From Eubacterium sp. (GTDB lineage Bacteria > Bacillota > Clostridia > Lachnospirales > Lachnospiraceae): 61,962 nucleotides of DNA. This document shows, piece after piece, positions 60,800-61,962 of this stretch (position 1 is its first letter; every line of letters starts with the position of its first letter). The position numbers and the translations under genes were made by a program. The notes beneath the pieces were generated by a model. That model was not told the origin of the DNA, ran no database searches, and saw only the letters and a list, made by a program, of their open reading frames with translations. The stretch lies in contig JAFUBZ010000002.1 of NCBI GenBank assembly GCA_017459945.1, positions 1 to 61,962 on the forward strand, given 5' to 3'.

Positions 60800-61810
60800 T
60801 TACAGCAGGCGGATCCCCGCCTTTTTTAACAACTCCACATCCTCTGCCGGCCACAGCGAGCACTGTACCTCTCCGATGTGTGCCTTCCGCAGGAAGAACA
60901 GGCAAAGTCTCGACTGACCAATGCCGCCGCCAATCGTATATGGAAGCTCTTTGTTTAAAACCTGCTTCTGGAACGGCAGATTTGCACGCTCCATGCAGCC
61001 GGCCTTTTCCAGCTGCTCCTTTAAGGAATCCTCATCGACACGGATTCCCATCGAGCTTAACTCCAGTGCGATATCAAGTGTCGGATGATAGACCAGAATA
61101 TCGCCGTTCAATGCCCAGTCATCGTAATCCGGCGCACGGCCGTCATGCGGAATGCCTGATGCAAGCAGATCGCCGATCTGAAGGACGCAGACTGCGCCTT
61201 TTTCCTTTGTGATCAGATACTCCCGCTCTTTCGGCGTCTTGTCCGGATACATATCTTCCAGATCCTGCGTTTTGATAAAGAAAATATCACGCGGCAGAAT
61301 GTTGTGAATATAATCATACTGGATGGACATATAGAGCTCTGTATTGCGCAGCACCTTATAGATCGTGCGCACCGTCTCCTCTAAATACTCCATCGTCCGC
61401 ATATCCTTTGTGATGATCTTTTCCCAGTCCCACTGATCCACATAGATCGAATGGATATTATCTGTGATCTCATCGCGGCGGATCGCGTTCATATCTGTGT
61501 ACAGGCCTTCTCCTACAGAAAAGCCATAGCGCTTCAATGCATAGCGTTTCCATTTTGCAAGAGAATGCACGACCTCTGCCGTACGACCTGTCTGCTCCAA
61601 AATATCAAAAGAAACCGCACGCTCAATGCCGTTTAAGTTATCGTTGATTCCCGTATCCGGATCCACAAACAGTGGTGCCGTCACACGCTCCAGGTTCAGT
61701 TCTTTAACCAGAAGTGACTGAAAGAAATCTTTAACTGTTTTGATCGCAATCTGTGTTTCATGAAGGTCCAACTCAGAATGATAACCTTCCGGTATGATGG
61801 TTTTTCCCAT
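60800..61810 (-). CDS. asnA: Aspartate-ammonia ligase (336 aa)
   Basis: Ammonia-dependent asparagine synthetase of class II synthetase fold. Characteristic blocks: IKTVKDFFQSLLVKELNLERV near the start (20-residue window VKDFFQSLLVKELNLERVTA), RRDEITDNIHSIYVDQWDWE, LPYTIGGGIGQSRLCLFFL at the C-terminus and YHPTLDIALELSSMGIRV. Usual length. GAGAGG before the ATG; promoter at 61847-61874. Consistent with an anaerobe assimilating ammonia. Confidence 0.97.
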   Translation of the reverse strand: MGKTIIPEGYHSELDLHETQIAIKTVKDFFQSLLVKELNLERVTAPLFVDPDTGINDNLNGIERAVSFDILEQTGRTAEVVHSLAKWKRYALKRYGFSVGEGLYTDMNAIRRDEITDNIHSIYVDQWDWEKIITKDMRTMEYLEETVRTIYKVLRNTELYMSIQYDYIHNILPRDIFFIKTQDLEDMYPDKTPKEREYLITKEKGAVCVLQIGDLLASGIPHDGRAPDYDDWALNGDILVYHPTLDIALELSSMGIRVDEDSLKEQLEKAGCMERANLPFQKQVLNKELPYTIGGGIGQSRLCLFFLRKAHIGEVQCSLWPAEDVELLKKAGIRLL

Positions 61811-61846
61811 AAGTACTTCCTCTCTTTACGTTCTCTACAATTTTTT

Positions 61847-61874
61847 AGTATACCACATGTCCCATTATTTGAAA
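61847..61874 (-). promoter_or_regulatory. Sigma-A promoter of asnA
   Basis: On the minus strand TTTCAA (61869-61874), 16 bases, TATACT (61847-61852), 37 bases upstream of the asnA ATG. No T-box-like leader is present in this short interval. Confidence 0.6.
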
Positions 61875-61904
61875 CCTTTTTTCCGAAAAGATTCCTGTAA
61901 AACA

Positions 61905-61929
61905 AAAATCCCGTCACATATGTGACGGG
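61905..61929 (-). terminator. Terminator of a gene beyond the right edge
   Basis: The perfect 20-bp palindrome CCCGTCACATATGTGACGGG (61910-61929) is followed on the minus strand by ATTTTTGTTTT, a typical Rho-independent terminator. It implies a leftward gene ending just to the right, outside the window. Confidence 0.8.
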
Positions 61930-61962
61930 CCTTTGTCAAAAAACATATTTTGCTGTTTGATA

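Noticed and set aside
61811..61900. T-box or riboswitch upstream of asnA
   Set aside because: Only about 36 bases separate the likely promoter from the start codon, too short for either.

Overview
The window looks like ordinary chromosome from an anaerobic, low-to-mid GC (roughly 50 %) Clostridia member, most likely Lachnospiraceae or a near relative. Reasons: an oxygen-independent class III ribonucleotide reductase, formate-tetrahydrofolate ligase, an AsnA-type asparagine synthetase, a pyrK/pyrD type B dihydroorotate dehydrogenase, many Cys-rich iron-sulfur and radical-SAM proteins, strong GGAGG ribosome sites and no sign of aerobic respiration. I see no tRNA or rRNA gene, CRISPR array, prophage or intact insertion sequence.

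Layout. 1-6.2 kb (minus): an operon HerA-like ATPase > TPR lipoprotein > NrdD > PaaI-type thioesterase > barnase-like secreted lipoprotein, continuing off the left edge. 6.3-8.5 kb (plus): MgtC-family membrane protein, S-adenosylhomocysteinase, and a 56-residue Cys-rich protein. 8.6-13.8 kb (minus): a two-gene soluble redox complex (NuoG/GltD-like protein plus a NuoF-like/ferredoxin/flavin-reductase fusion) with a divergent PucR-type regulator. 15.2-22 kb: a mixed block with MFS transporter, MscS, TrmL, SDR, Fhs and Nudix hydrolase. 22-29.7 kb: an HlyD/ATPase/MacB-type export system beside two tandem, full-length paralogous radical-SAM proteins with a divergent TetR regulator. 29.65-30.2 kb: a 555-base non-coding stretch packed with nested complementary segments, probably a large structured RNA. 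30.2-34.8 kb: mnmA, a LysR regulator, malQ and a LytTR regulator. 35-45.8 kb (minus): pyrC-F-K-D-E, a small membrane protein, an oversized M29 peptidase and purE-M-N-D, giving much of pyrimidine and purine synthesis in one co-oriented run. 45.8-57.4 kb (minus): CapA-like lipoprotein, MetY, TSCPD protein, glycogen phosphorylase, IleS and a polar amino-acid ABC transporter. 57.7-61.8 kb: mutY, pncB and asnA.

How the parts fit together. Most of the window is housekeeping: nucleotide synthesis (nrdD, pur, pyr), one-carbon metabolism (fhs), NAD salvage (pncB), sulfur and methyl metabolism (metY, ahcY), glycogen and maltodextrin use (glgP, malQ) and tRNA maturation and charging (mnmA, trmL, ileS). 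Three accessory units stand out. The first is the redox complex at 8.7-13.8 kb: its NuoF-like domain has lost the usual FMN/NADH glycine loop and its reductase domain lacks the fumarate-binding Arg/His residues, so it probably passes electrons from a GltD-like module to an unknown organic acceptor. The second is the tandem radical-SAM pair with its TetR regulator. The third is the structured non-coding region at 29.69-30.20 kb.

All calls come from reading the sequence by eye. No database search, RNA folding program or alignment was run, so family names rest on recognised motifs and substrate-level functions are inference unless the family is highly conserved.
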